NCBI GenBank assembly: GCA_043777595.1
Contig: JAYWHT010000067.1
Span: 1-39,941, forward strand
Length of the DNA: 39,941 nucleotides
Direction of reading: 5' to 3'
Origin: JAYVJH01 sp043777595
GTDB taxonomy: Bacteria > Bacteroidota > Bacteroidia > Cytophagales > Spirosomataceae
Shown here: piece after piece, positions 24,570-34,113 of the stretch
Position numbering within the stretch: the first letter of the stretch is position 1
Layout: each line of letters starts with the position of its first letter
Made by a program: the position numbers and the translations under genes
Notes under the pieces: model-generated
The model's input: the letters and a program-made list of their open reading frames with translations, nothing else
Told to the model about the DNA's origin: nothing
Database searches by the model: none

Positions 24570-25016
24570 ATGCCACTTTATCTCAAATACTTATCAGTAA
24601 TATTGGCCAGTTGTCTCAAATTTGTGGGTGGGCCGCTGACAGGTTTTGCGATGGGGTTACATTGGGCAGAAACTGCTGTTTGTACGGCAACTGGTATGAT
24701 AATTGCAGTTGTTTTGTTTTTGTTTTTGGGTGATTTTATCCAGCATTTTATCAATAAATATCGTCGCAAACCAGCCAAGCGATTTAGCAAACAAACTCGC
24801 TATGCCGTTAAGGTCTGGCAAAGATTTGGTATGACAGGCATCGCTTTTATGACACCGATATTGTTTACGCCCATTGGCGGTACGCTGATAGCTATTTCGT
24901 TTAGAGTCAATAAATTAAAAGTTATTTATGCCATGCTAATCAGTGCCGTTTGCTGGGCCATTGTGCAGTCCTTGATTCTATTTTATTTGTCAGAATTAAA
25001 ATCTTTATTTTGGTAA
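24570..25016 (+). CDS. Small multi-span membrane protein, family not recognised
   Basis: The 148-residue protein has four hydrophobic segments (about 5-30, 34-57, 90-110 and 117-143). A basic loop between the second and third (KYRRKPAKRFSKQTR) probably faces the cytosol. Gly- and Pro-containing motifs (GGPLTGFAMG, TPILFTPIGGTLIAI) recall small transport-like membrane proteins of the DedA or small-multidrug type, but I cannot assign a family. It has its own promoter box and is followed by the DUF4175 gene with a separate box. Confidence 0.75.
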   Translation: MPLYLKYLSVILASCLKFVGGPLTGFAMGLHWAETAVCTATGMIIAVVLFLFLGDFIQHFINKYRRKPAKRFSKQTRYAVKVWQRFGMTGIAFMTPILFTPIGGTLIAISFRVNKLKVIYAMLISAVCWAIVQSLILFYLSELKSLFW

Positions 25017-25044
25017 ATGCCAGAATTGTTTGTGCAGAAATCAA

Positions 25045-25052
25045 TAAATTTG
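25045..25052 (+). promoter_or_regulatory. Candidate -7 box for the DUF4175 gene
   Basis: TAAATTTG matches TAnnTTTG, 37 bases before the ATG at 25090. The upstream TTGTTTG at 25026-25032 is a possible -33 element but is closer than usual. Confidence 0.5.
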
Positions 25053-25089
25053 CGTTTATTAACAGTAAAAATTACCAAGTACAACCAAA

Positions 25090-28000
25090 ATGACCAATCC
25101 AACCATAGCCAGCTTACTCGACCGCATCGGCGAGTATCGACGTAAATATTACCAAAACCAACTCATCAAAGGTGTGATTTTTGCGCTTGGATTAGTTTTT
25201 ACGGCCTATTTGTTTATCAATACTGTTGAATATTTTGGGCGATTTAGCACCAGTATTCGCTCGCTGTTGTTTTTTGGTTTTGTGGCTATACTCGGCTATG
25301 CGCTTGTACGGTGGGTGGCAGTGCCATTGGTACATTTGTACGGACTCAGCAAACCAATATCAGATGAGACTGCAGCGGTTCAGATTGGCAATTTTTTTCC
25401 AGAAATAGGAGACAAACTCTTGAATACCTTGCAGTTGCGTGGCTTGTCTGGCACACAAACCGACTTAATTGAGGCCAGTATCAAACAAAAATCTAAACAA
25501 CTGCTCGTAGTACGGTTTGCCGATGCCATTAAGATTAACGAAAACCGAAAATATGCCAAATATGCCATTTATCCACTCTTGGCCATTGTCGGTATTTTGT
25601 TGTTCAATCCCCGTTTTTTTTCGGGTAGTTCTGATAGACTGATTCATTTTCAGAAAAACTACAGCTATGCCCCTTTTGCCTTTAAATTAGAAAACAAAGA
25701 CCTCAAAGCCTTCAAAAACGAAGATTTTACACTTCGGGTTACGCTCACGGGCGAGTCGCTGCCACAAGCTGTATATTTGACCCAAAACAAAGCCAAGTTT
25801 AAACTCGATCTCGAAAACGGTAATACATACAGTTATACTTTCAAGAACGTACAACGGCCTATTGATTTTCAGTTCGATGCCGCTGGTTATCAGTCAGATA
25901 GTTACGAAATCAAGGTTTCGGAACGGCCCAATTTACTATCGTTTGATGTCAAACTCAATTACCCCGCTTATCTGGGCAAACCTGCCGAATCGTTGAGTAA
26001 TGTAGGCAACTTGACAGTACCCGAAGGCACAACCGTAACTTGGGATTTTAATGCTTCGTCCACCGACAGTATGTCACTCAGTTTTGACGGAGATAAAAAC
26101 CAATATCCAGCCACCGAAAAAATATTAGGAGGTTTTGAATTTAAGAAATACGTCAGAAAATCAAGTAGTTATCAGGTAAATCTTAAAAACGAAGAAGCCG
26201 CCAATCGTGAAAAAATCAGTTATTACCTCAACGTCATTGCTGACAAATATCCGACACTTAACCTCGAAAACTACCAAGATACTACGCTTTATAATTATTT
26301 TGTGGTGGGCGGCACGATTGCCGATGATTATGGTTTCTCGAATCTGAAACTGTTTTATAATATTCAACGAAAAGGACAAAAAGACAACAACAAGCAAGAC
26401 TTTAAGGGGTTTCAGATTCCGTTCAATAAATCAGCCATCAACCAAACTTTTTATTATCAGTGGTATGTCGATAGTTTGAGGCTGGCACCTGGCGACCGCA
26501 TTGAGTATTTTGTACAAGCATGGGACAACGACGGTGTGAATGGCGCAAAATCGGCCAAGTCGAGGGTTGTTAATTTTGCTGTGCCGTCCAAAGATGCAGT
26601 GCGTGCCGAGATTGAAAAATCGTCTGAAAAAACAGAAGCTCAACTCGAAAAAACATTGGACAAAGCCAAAAGTCTTCAAAAAGAACTCGACAAACTCGAC
26701 CAACGACTCAAAAGTGAAAAAGAGCTTGATTTTCAAGAAAAAAAACAGGTAGAAGAGCTACTCAAAAAGCGGGACGAACTGGCCAACGAAATGAAAGATT
26801 TGCAGGAACAAAACCAAAAATCGCAACAAAAACAAGAGCGGTTTGCTCAAGAAAATCCAGAACTAAAACAAAAATTGGAGCAATTACAAAAACTAATGAA
26901 TGAACTGCTCGACCCCGAAACCAAAAAATTGTACGAACAACTCGAAAAAATGTTGGAAAAAAGCCAACAAGATGACAAGATGCAGGAGTTGATGAATAAG
27001 CTAAAAAACAAGGAATTTAATACTCAAAAAGAAATAGAAAAAGCCTTGGAGATGTTTAAGCGAATGCAAGTAGAACAAAAGGCCGAGCAGATAAAAAAAG
27101 ACTTGGAGGAACAAGCCGAAAAACAAGAAAAATTGGCCGAAAAAACAGAAAAAGATGACAAAGATGGAAAAGACAAGGACAAAGAAGCCGATGACAAGAA
27201 AAAAGACGATGAATTAAAAAAAGAGCAGGACGAGTTGAACAAAGAATTTGAGAAAACAAAAGAAGACCTTGAAGACTTAGAGAAGAAAAACGAAGAACTC
27301 GACAAGCCCGAAGACATGGACACCGATAAGGACACACAAGAAGAAATAGAAAAAGACCAAAAACAAAGCTCGGAGGACATTGCCAAAAAACAGAAGAAAG
27401 AGGCATCAAAAAAACAAAAAAAAGCGGCTAAGTCTATGAAAAAAATGGCCAAAGCCATGGGCGAAATGATGGAAGACATGGAAGCCAAAGAAGACATGGA
27501 AAACATAGACGACTTACGAAAAATTCTGGAAAACCTGATACAATTATCGTTTGACCAAGAGCGGCTGATGAAAGATTTTAGGGGCGTAAATCTGCAAGAC
27601 CCACGATTTGTGAAACTCGGACAAGAACAACTCAAACTCAAAGACGACTCGAAGGTAGTAGAAGATAGCCTGTACGCATTGGCCAAACGAGTAATGCAGA
27701 TTCAGACTTTTGTAACTCGTGAACTCTCAGACATGAAATACCAGATGGGCGAAGCAACACGGTTTATCAAAGAACGGAGGCTCAACCAAGCCACCAGCCG
27801 CCAGCAGTTTGCGATGACTGCCATGAACAACTTGGCACTGATGTTGAGCCAAACTCTGAGCCAAATGCAAGCGCAAGCAATGGCCATGCCTGGCCCGGGT
27901 GGCTCTGGCAAAGGTAAAAAAGGAAAAAAGCCATCGCCGAGCTTGGGCGATATGCAAAAACAACTCAACGAGCGCATAAAGGCCATGCAGCAAGGCAAAG

Positions 28001-28461
28001 GACAAATGGGCGGAAGAGCAATGTCGGAAGAATTGGCAAAAATGGCTGCCGAGCAAGGTCGTATTAGGCAGATGTTACAGCAACTGGCCGATGGACAAAA
28101 AGGCACTGAGGCTGGCAAAAAAATGGGTGATGCCGTCAAAGAACTCTCAAAAGACATGGACGAAACAGAGACCGATTTAGTAAACAAACGGGTAAATCAA
28201 GAACTACAAAAACGACAGCAGGACATTGTAACGAGGCTCTTGGAGTCTGAAAAAGCCCTGCGCCAACAAGAAGAAGACAACCAGCGCAAGTCCGAAACTG
28301 GTAAGCAGATTCAGCGTACACCGCCACCAGCTTTTGAACAATATGTAAAAGATAAACAAAAACAAACCGAACTGTTACGCAGTGTTCCACCCAGTTTTTC
28401 GCCGTTTTATAAACGAGAAGTCAATAATTATTTTAAAAAATATGGCAACGTAAACCCTTAA
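25090..28461 (+). CDS. DUF4175 family giant envelope protein with a long charged coiled coil
   Basis: The 1123-residue chain starts with two membrane spans (about 28-46 and 55-75), with a third near 158-173. A beta-rich extracytoplasmic region follows (about 190-510). From about 515 to 800 it is almost entirely K/E/D/Q heptad sequence (long coiled coil), then a Met/Gln-rich part with a GPGGSGKGKKGKK linker near 935, and a helical C-terminus. DUF4175 proteins are widespread in Bacteroidota and of unknown function. The build suggests an envelope-spanning structural or scaffold role. The length is normal for the family. Confidence 0.9.
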   Translation: MTNPTIASLLDRIGEYRRKYYQNQLIKGVIFALGLVFTAYLFINTVEYFGRFSTSIRSLLFFGFVAILGYALVRWVAVPLVHLYGLSKPISDETAAVQIGNFFPEIGDKLLNTLQLRGLSGTQTDLIEASIKQKSKQLLVVRFADAIKINENRKYAKYAIYPLLAIVGILLFNPRFFSGSSDRLIHFQKNYSYAPFAFKLENKDLKAFKNEDFTLRVTLTGESLPQAVYLTQNKAKFKLDLENGNTYSYTFKNVQRPIDFQFDAAGYQSDSYEIKVSERPNLLSFDVKLNYPAYLGKPAESLSNVGNLTVPEGTTVTWDFNASSTDSMSLSFDGDKNQYPATEKILGGFEFKKYVRKSSSYQVNLKNEEAANREKISYYLNVIADKYPTLNLENYQDTTLYNYFVVGGTIADDYGFSNLKLFYNIQRKGQKDNNKQDFKGFQIPFNKSAINQTFYYQWYVDSLRLAPGDRIEYFVQAWDNDGVNGAKSAKSRVVNFAVPSKDAVRAEIEKSSEKTEAQLEKTLDKAKSLQKELDKLDQRLKSEKELDFQEKKQVEELLKKRDELANEMKDLQEQNQKSQQKQERFAQENPELKQKLEQLQKLMNELLDPETKKLYEQLEKMLEKSQQDDKMQELMNKLKNKEFNTQKEIEKALEMFKRMQVEQKAEQIKKDLEEQAEKQEKLAEKTEKDDKDGKDKDKEADDKKKDDELKKEQDELNKEFEKTKEDLEDLEKKNEELDKPEDMDTDKDTQEEIEKDQKQSSEDIAKKQKKEASKKQKKAAKSMKKMAKAMGEMMEDMEAKEDMENIDDLRKILENLIQLSFDQERLMKDFRGVNLQDPRFVKLGQEQLKLKDDSKVVEDSLYALAKRVMQIQTFVTRELSDMKYQMGEATRFIKERRLNQATSRQQFAMTAMNNLALMLSQTLSQMQAQAMAMPGPGGSGKGKKGKKPSPSLGDMQKQLNERIKAMQQGKGQMGGRAMSEELAKMAAEQGRIRQMLQQLADGQKGTEAGKKMGDAVKELSKDMDETETDLVNKRVNQELQKRQQDIVTRLLESEKALRQQEEDNQRKSETGKQIQRTPPPAFEQYVKDKQKQTELLRSVPPSFSPFYKREVNNYFKKYGNVNP

Positions 28462-28465
28462 AAAA

Positions 28466-28498
28466 AGCGACACCATCGCTCCAAGCGATGGTGTCGCT
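28466..28498 (-). terminator. 15-bp stem hairpin between DUF4175 and nuoJ-like genes
   Basis: AGCGACACCATCGCT pairs exactly with 28484-28498 around a 3-base loop. A run of A precedes it and no T run follows on the plus strand, so as an intrinsic terminator it points to the minus strand, where no gene is close. On the plus strand it may block 3' exonucleases or act with another factor. Confidence 0.6.
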
Positions 28499-28509
28499 AA
28501 CTACAACCC

Positions 28510-29031
28510 ATGACCGAACTCATATTTTATTGTTTCTGCACCCTAATCATTGCTTCGGCGATATTGATTTTGTTTACTCGCAACGTCATGTATGCTGCCT
28601 TGGGGCTATTTATGGCATTGCTGGGCGTAGCGGCGTTGTTTGTTTTTGCTGGGGCCGATTTTTTGGCTGTAGCCCAACTACTGATTTACGTGGGCGGAGT
28701 GCTGGTTTTGTTGATTTTTGGAGTCATGCTTACCCACAAAAAAGATACTGCCGACAGCCAAACCAAAAATAGTATTTTGACCAACCACTCAAACGTTTTT
28801 TGGGGCAGTGTTACGGCGTTGGGAGTGTTTGGTTTGTTGTTTTGGATTATTCAAAATGCTAATATTACAGTGCCAGAAATAACTCACCAGCGTATCAACA
28901 CCACCAAAAATATCGGTATGAGCCTAATGACTTCACATATTTTACCTTTTGAAATCGCTGGCATTTTACTTTTGGTGGCTCTGGTAGGTGCTGGTTATTT
29001 GGCCGCACAAAAAAATCAAAAATCACGATGA
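28510..29031 (+). CDS. nuoJ: NADH-quinone oxidoreductase subunit J
   Basis: NuoJ is a membrane subunit of complex I. The 173-residue protein has five hydrophobic segments and the NuoJ block VFAGADFLAVAQLLIYVGGVLVL with the conserved Tyr and Gly pair. The length is normal. No other nuo gene is nearby; its downstream neighbour is a Tat-exported TIM-barrel protein that overlaps it by 4 bases. It may supply the only NuoJ from a scattered complex I set, or be a second copy; the window cannot tell. Confidence 0.92.
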   Translation: MTELIFYCFCTLIIASAILILFTRNVMYAALGLFMALLGVAALFVFAGADFLAVAQLLIYVGGVLVLLIFGVMLTHKKDTADSQTKNSILTNHSNVFWGSVTALGVFGLLFWIIQNANITVPEITHQRINTTKNIGMSLMTSHILPFEIAGILLLVALVGAGYLAAQKNQKSR

Positions 29032-29942
29032 AAAGAAGAGATTTTATCAAAAACACAGCGGCTGGTAGTTTACTTAGTGGCCTCGAAGTACCTACATCTG
29101 TTCAAAATTTTGTACCAAACCCCAAAACCAAACTCAAAGTCATGGCCACCAACTGGGGCTGGGCTGGGAGTGTTGATGGTTTTTGTGAAGCCGTAAAGAA
29201 AGAAGGCTACGATGGCATAGAACTCTGGTGGCCAGACAGTACCAAAGACCAAAAAGAGCTTTTTGTAGCCCTCGACAAACATAATTTAGAGATTGGCTAC
29301 CTCTGTGGCGGTTCTCAAAAAGACCCCGTTCAGCATCTTGCCTCATTCAAAAAAGCACTCATCGAAGCCAGTACACTCTCTGCACGTAAACCGCTCTACA
29401 TCAACTGCCATTCTGGTCGTGATTTTTTTGGTTATGACCAAAACAAAGCATTTATAGACCTGACGACCGAAGTTTCTGCCAAAACCAATATCAGCATTGC
29501 ACACGAAACGCACCGCAGCCGTATGTTGTTTGCGGCGCACGTTACCCAACATTTTATAGACAAAAACCCCGATTTGCGCCTCACGCTCGACATATCGCAC
29601 TGGTGTAACGTACATGAGTCGCTACTGGCCGACCAGCCCGAAGCCGTGCAAAAAGCCCTTGCCCGAACCACACACCTCCACGCACGAGTAGGCCATGAAG
29701 AAGGGCCACAAGTAAACGACCCACGTGCGCCTGAGTGGAGCGAAACCCTCAAAACGCATTTGGGTTGGTGGGATAGCGTCGTTGAGCGGCTTACAAAAGA
29801 AAACAAAACGGTAACAATATTAACGGAGTTTGGGCCACCTACTTATATGCCAACATTGCCCTATACCCTACAACCAGTAGCCGACCAATGGGCTGTCAAT
29901 GTTTATATGATGCAGCTATTACGCAAACGATACTTGGGTTAA
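29028..29942 (+). CDS. Sugar phosphate isomerase/epimerase-like TIM-barrel protein with a Tat signal
   Basis: The start MKRRDFIKNTAAGSLLSGLEV is a twin-arginine export signal, so the 304-residue protein is probably secreted folded. The body is an AP-endonuclease-2/xylose isomerase-like barrel with putative metal ligands along it: GIELWWPD near 65, HSGRD near 128, IAHETHR near 160, LDISHWCN near 185, HARVGH near 220 and LTEFGPP near 264. Related proteins isomerise or epimerise sugars or inositols. Its ATG overlaps the nuoJ stop as ATGA. Its 3' end overlaps the convergent helicase gene by 24 bases. Confidence 0.88.
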   Translation: MKRRDFIKNTAAGSLLSGLEVPTSVQNFVPNPKTKLKVMATNWGWAGSVDGFCEAVKKEGYDGIELWWPDSTKDQKELFVALDKHNLEIGYLCGGSQKDPVQHLASFKKALIEASTLSARKPLYINCHSGRDFFGYDQNKAFIDLTTEVSAKTNISIAHETHRSRMLFAAHVTQHFIDKNPDLRLTLDISHWCNVHESLLADQPEAVQKALARTTHLHARVGHEEGPQVNDPRAPEWSETLKTHLGWWDSVVERLTKENKTVTILTEFGPPTYMPTLPYTLQPVADQWAVNVYMMQLLRKRYLG

Positions 29943-32900
29943 TTTATCGTTTTTTCGCCACCATTCTCTGCTCCAAATTCGTTCAAACGGCCAGCCTTTT
30001 TCTCGAAGCTGCATCGGCAAATAAGCGTGTGCTTCTTTGGCCGACTGCGCCTCAAAGTATAGATTGTCATCGGTCAAAATCAAACTTTCGTAGTCATCGC
30101 CATTCATCACAGTTAGGTCGGCAAAGGGGAGGGTGTTAGTGAGACATGAAAAACGAGAAATGAGAAACGGTGATTGGTTACCCTCAATTTGTGTTTCTTT
30201 ATTTATAATTTGTTGTTTCAAAAACCATTCATTTTTTTTGTTTGGCATCTCATTTATAGTCGGTTTAAACTTTCCTTCCGAGCAGGCTGAGGCATATTCT
30301 AAGTACTTTTTGAATAGTTTTGGGCCATCGTGAACTGTATTTTCTACATCTAACTGATTGGGCAAAACACTCGTAATCAAATAGATACGCTCTTTGGCAC
30401 GGGTAATGGCTACATTCAAGCGGTTTTCGCCGCCTTGGGCATTCAGGCTACCAAACTGCGCCCGTACTTTGCCTTTTGAGTCGGCGGCATAGCCTACCGA
30501 AAAAACGATAATGTCTCGCTCATCGCCTTGCACGTTCTCAATGTTTTTGACAAATAAAGCTGCCCCCTGCTCCCCGAAGGGGGGATTTTCTGCCCCCTGC
30601 CCCCTGAAGGGAGGATTTGTTGTGGAAAGTAAATTTTCTATGAGTTGTTGTTGCTGAAAATTGAACGTAACCACGCCGATTGATTTATTTGGATTGATTT
30701 TGGTCAATTCGCCAATCAGTTCAACAACTTTTTCGGCTTCAATGGCATTGGTATTGTTCTGCCACTCACCTTCTACTTTAATGTACCGAATGGCCGACTG
30801 GTGTTGATTGACATTCTCAAAAGTGGGTAATAATTGTAGTTTATTTTGATAAAAATATTGGTTAGAAAAATCAATTAGATCGAGGCTGGCACTCCGATAA
30901 TGCCCTTGAAGTTGTATTTGAGGCACATATTGCGACACCAAATCCAAAAGCGAATCAATTTCTAAATCTGGGTTATCGTCGTCGGTTTCGGTTTCAAATC
31001 TAATGCGGTACAAGTCGCTGGGTCTTAGCTGCTTGCTGTCGCCAGCTACCACAAACTGTTTGGCTCGGTACAAGGCCGGGACTCCGTATTCGGCATAACA
31101 TTGCGAGGCTTCGTCAAAAATCACTAAGTCAAAAAGCCCGGCCGTGAGCGGAAAAATGGCCGAAGTAGCCTCGGGCGAGGTCAGCCAACAAGGCACTAAC
31201 TTAAAAACATCATCGGCATGGTTTTCTAATAGCTTACGCACAGGCCAAATCTGCCGTTTTTTCATAGTCTGATGCGCCAATTCTCTAAACGTTACCCGAT
31301 TGTTGAGCCTATTAAACTCTAAATCTTGATACAACTGCTCACGCAATTTGAGCCGTAATATCTCGCCACTAAGTTGTTGTTTTTGCTTAATATTTTGTTG
31401 CAATTCTGTTTCTAACTGACTGATTTTAAGACTCGAAACCGCTCTTAAAATCGGATATTGACTTTCGATATATTGCAACCAAGCCAAGCGCAATGAATTT
31501 TGACTAACTGACAATGTTTCATTTTCAGTTAGACTCAAAACCCGTTCGACCAACTGCCACTGAATACGACTGAAACTATTTTTGATTTTGTCCGATTCGA
31601 CCAATAAATCAAAATCATGTTCCAGATTTATAATTAAATTTTCGATTTTCGATTTTTTATTCCCAATTTGTACAATTTGTTTTTCGGTCAAATATTTTTT
31701 CCAATATATAGTTTTTGACTGTGTCTGCTCACATATTTCAATAAACTGCTGGATTGACGTTGGTTTAATTTCAACATTATTTTCCAGAAAAATCAAATCA
31801 TTTTTCAATATCAAACAGGCTTTTTGGGCGGCTTCATAGTTGGTTATTACTATTTCTAATTGCCGCTCCGACTCCCCGAACGATTCTGACAAAATAGTAA
31901 TATCAAGCGATTTTTCTAATTCAATCAATCGTTTTTGCCAGTCCAATCGCCCATTTACCAACTCCTCTAATTTCAATAAATCGGCCAATTCTAACGACAG
32001 ATTTAGTTTTTGGGTTGTTGTTTCAAAATACTTTTTATCTTTATAAAACAACCACCTAAACCACGACTGTCGAGCAACGATGGCCGCGGGCAATTTAGCT
32101 GCTATCTGGCCTATTTCTATATTATCAAATAAAATATTTCGTTTGTCCAAATCTATAACCTGGCCATCGAGCGAAATTGATTTATTCTCGGCCTGTATTC
32201 GTTCAAAAAAGCCCCAAATATCTTTATTTTGTAGTATTTCAAACCAGTTTTTAATTATATATAGCTTTTTTATTCCCTCCTGAATTGTCTTAAACTCAAA
32301 ACCCGACTGCTCATACCACACTGGTATTTCGGTAATAGTTTTATTTATTTTCTGTAAATCACTAAAATCAAAATCGGCAAAATCCACTCGTTCTTGCCAA
32401 GCGTGTTCAGTACCAATGCGCCGAGTATATTGGCTATATGCGTTGAGTTTGGCTTCAAAATCTGTGAGTTCGTTGAGTTTAAAATCTCGAAATAAGTCAT
32501 CAATGGCTACCTTCGGGTCGTTTAAATTAGAAGTCAAGTACAATTCTTTGGCCGAAACACCAGCGATAGATTCATCAAAAAGGGCTTTTTTAAATTCGTT
32601 CAATTCTCCCACAGCCTGGTCAATGGCTCGGCTGGCTTGTACAAATTGACGTTCCAACAGCACGGCATCAAGGCTATAATTCTGTTTTTTATATTCTTCA
32701 ACGTCTTCGATTTGTTCACTAATTTGCCGATATAAAGCCGCTCGGTCGTTCTTGAAATCGTGAATCAACGCCACAAAAGGTGCAACGCCAACTCGTTGCA
32801 GCCGGTCATAGACAACATCGAGTGCTACACGTTTTTGACAAACTACCAGCACCCGCTTGCCCCGAGCCGTAAAGTCGGCTATAAGATTGGCAATAAGCTG

Positions 32901-33830
32901 CGACTTACCCGAGCCAGGTGGCCCTTGCACTACCAACGACTTGCCTAATTTTACGTCCTGCAAAGCCCGCTCTTGCGAAGCATCTTGGGCAAAAATAGTA
33001 TAAGTATCCGATTCTTTGACAAGCCTTTTGTCCTGCACTTGGGCTAAATTTTCGCCTATGGCCCACGACTCATTACCCATACCTATCAGTTTTTCGTAGT
33101 CGGGTGCCAAGTAACTTCCTGCCTGCGGAAAAATACCCAGAATAGCCTCGGGTTGAAGTTTAAGCTCTCCATTTCGCTCTAATAGTTCCAAGTCTGCCGC
33201 TTTGGCTATGTCAAACCAAGTGAGTTTATCTTGAAAAATATCTTGATTAAAATTGATTTCGAGCGGGCTATTTTTAAGTAGTTCATAAAGCTCAGTTCTA
33301 AAAACAAGCGGGTCGGTATTGAGGTCGTCTATATTGGTTTCGAGCAATTCGTCTGAAATCTGAATCTGGTTAAAATGGGCGTAAGCCAGTAAAAAGCTAC
33401 GATTGAGAGTAGCGTTTTCGTCTCGGCGGCACAGTTGCCAATGTTTATCGGTTTGTTGAATACTAACTGGAAAAAACACCAACGGAGCATGAATCGGAGT
33501 GCCGTCGGTCAGTTTGCCACGTACACAAGGCCAGCCCACGTACAAATCTTGCGAGCCACGCTCGGCCTCAATAAAGCGTTCGGTTCGGGCTATTTTGCGG
33601 AGCCGCTTACTGGCTTCGTTTACTTTTTGGTAGCGAGCATCGGCTATATCACAAATTTTAATAGACTTTTTTCGAGCAATCAACTGGGCAATGACATCAA
33701 AAGAGGCTTTGCTGTCAATAAAATCAAGGTCTTGTATGTCCAAAAACTGTTCGGCAGGCAGACTCGCCAGCAGCAACGACCGATTGCGAGTGCTAAGATT
33801 AGTAAGGCGTTTGAGGTAGGTTTTAAGCAT
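29919..33830 (-). CDS. Large superfamily 1 DNA/RNA helicase (AAA_11/AAA_12 type)
   Basis: The 1303-residue protein has Walker A GPPGSGKS with K309, Walker B FDEAS with D906/E907, and motif VI VAITRAKERIYL with R1144. That is a complete SF1 helicase core split by a long insert (about 340-860) rich in coiled-coil heptads. The N-terminal 290 residues resemble the DUF4011-like region found in such helicases. Proteins of this kind occur in DNA repair and in some defence loci, but no nuclease or restriction partner is adjacent. Residues 1071-1090 are a tandem 10-residue repeat. Its stop lies inside the 3' end of the convergent TIM-barrel gene. Confidence 0.93.
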   Translation of the reverse strand: MLKTYLKRLTNLSTRNRSLLLASLPAEQFLDIQDLDFIDSKASFDVIAQLIARKKSIKICDIADARYQKVNEASKRLRKIARTERFIEAERGSQDLYVGWPCVRGKLTDGTPIHAPLVFFPVSIQQTDKHWQLCRRDENATLNRSFLLAYAHFNQIQISDELLETNIDDLNTDPLVFRTELYELLKNSPLEINFNQDIFQDKLTWFDIAKAADLELLERNGELKLQPEAILGIFPQAGSYLAPDYEKLIGMGNESWAIGENLAQVQDKRLVKESDTYTIFAQDASQERALQDVKLGKSLVVQGPPGSGKSQLIANLIADFTARGKRVLVVCQKRVALDVVYDRLQRVGVAPFVALIHDFKNDRAALYRQISEQIEDVEEYKKQNYSLDAVLLERQFVQASRAIDQAVGELNEFKKALFDESIAGVSAKELYLTSNLNDPKVAIDDLFRDFKLNELTDFEAKLNAYSQYTRRIGTEHAWQERVDFADFDFSDLQKINKTITEIPVWYEQSGFEFKTIQEGIKKLYIIKNWFEILQNKDIWGFFERIQAENKSISLDGQVIDLDKRNILFDNIEIGQIAAKLPAAIVARQSWFRWLFYKDKKYFETTTQKLNLSLELADLLKLEELVNGRLDWQKRLIELEKSLDITILSESFGESERQLEIVITNYEAAQKACLILKNDLIFLENNVEIKPTSIQQFIEICEQTQSKTIYWKKYLTEKQIVQIGNKKSKIENLIINLEHDFDLLVESDKIKNSFSRIQWQLVERVLSLTENETLSVSQNSLRLAWLQYIESQYPILRAVSSLKISQLETELQQNIKQKQQLSGEILRLKLREQLYQDLEFNRLNNRVTFRELAHQTMKKRQIWPVRKLLENHADDVFKLVPCWLTSPEATSAIFPLTAGLFDLVIFDEASQCYAEYGVPALYRAKQFVVAGDSKQLRPSDLYRIRFETETDDDNPDLEIDSLLDLVSQYVPQIQLQGHYRSASLDLIDFSNQYFYQNKLQLLPTFENVNQHQSAIRYIKVEGEWQNNTNAIEAEKVVELIGELTKINPNKSIGVVTFNFQQQQLIENLLSTTNPPFRGQGAENPPFGEQGAALFVKNIENVQGDERDIIVFSVGYAADSKGKVRAQFGSLNAQGGENRLNVAITRAKERIYLITSVLPNQLDVENTVHDGPKLFKKYLEYASACSEGKFKPTINEMPNKKNEWFLKQQIINKETQIEGNQSPFLISRFSCLTNTLPFADLTVMNGDDYESLILTDDNLYFEAQSAKEAHAYLPMQLREKGWPFERIWSREWWRKNDKLTQVSFA
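30561..30620 (-). repeat. Two 30-bp tandem units inside the helicase gene
   Basis: Bases 30561-30590 and 30591-30620 match at 25 of 30 positions. The minus strand encodes TNPPFRGQGAE then NPPFGEQGAA, in frame at residues 1071-1090. Each unit carries a C/G-rich hairpin (for example CTCCCCGAAGGGGGG), unlike the surrounding gene. Confidence 0.8.
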
Positions 33831-33948
33831 CAGTAGTCATCTTTCGCATCTTGTTGAAACTCTATTTGCATAAATTTTTCTATTCTTCGGTTGTCATAAC
33901 AACCTCTTTCCCGTCAATATCTGGTGTGAGCCGTAATGTTGATTGCGT

Positions 33949-34113
33949 TCATTGGATTATTCTTTTTTTCTTATCTGTACTTGTTCTTTTTTGTTTTTGA
34001 TTATACAATTCTACTTTTTTCAAAAATTCGAGTTCTTCGGACTGATTTTCAAAAAAACCCTCTTTATATAAAATCGGGTCTGTGTAATAAACTGGCTTGT
34101 TACGGTTGCTCAT
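33949..34113 (-). CDS. Possible 54-residue small protein overlapping the upstream gene
   Basis: The frame begins MSNRNKPVYYTDPILYKEG and ends KKRIIQ, with a protein-like acidic middle (ENQSEELEFLKKVELY). Its ATG lies 14 bases inside the end of the 34100-34447 gene, typical of coupled small genes. After the TGA the same frame continues with LRLTPDIDGKEVVMTTEE to TAG, so it may be a shortened form of a longer protein. The rest of 33831-33948 holds nothing else recognisable. No family is assigned. Confidence 0.45.
   Translation of the reverse strand: MSNRNKPVYYTDPILYKEGFFENQSEELEFLKKVELYNQKQKRTSTDKKKRIIQ

Noticed and set aside
27024..28187. Long minus-strand open frames in the DUF4175 gene
   Set aside because: They are antisense to Lys/Glu-rich coiled-coil codons, giving Ser/Phe/Leu-rich nonsense protein.
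29919..33830. The large helicase considered as part of a defence system
   Set aside because: No nuclease, methyltransferase, Argonaute, phospholipase or other defence partner is adjacent. Helicases of this type also occur alone in housekeeping roles.
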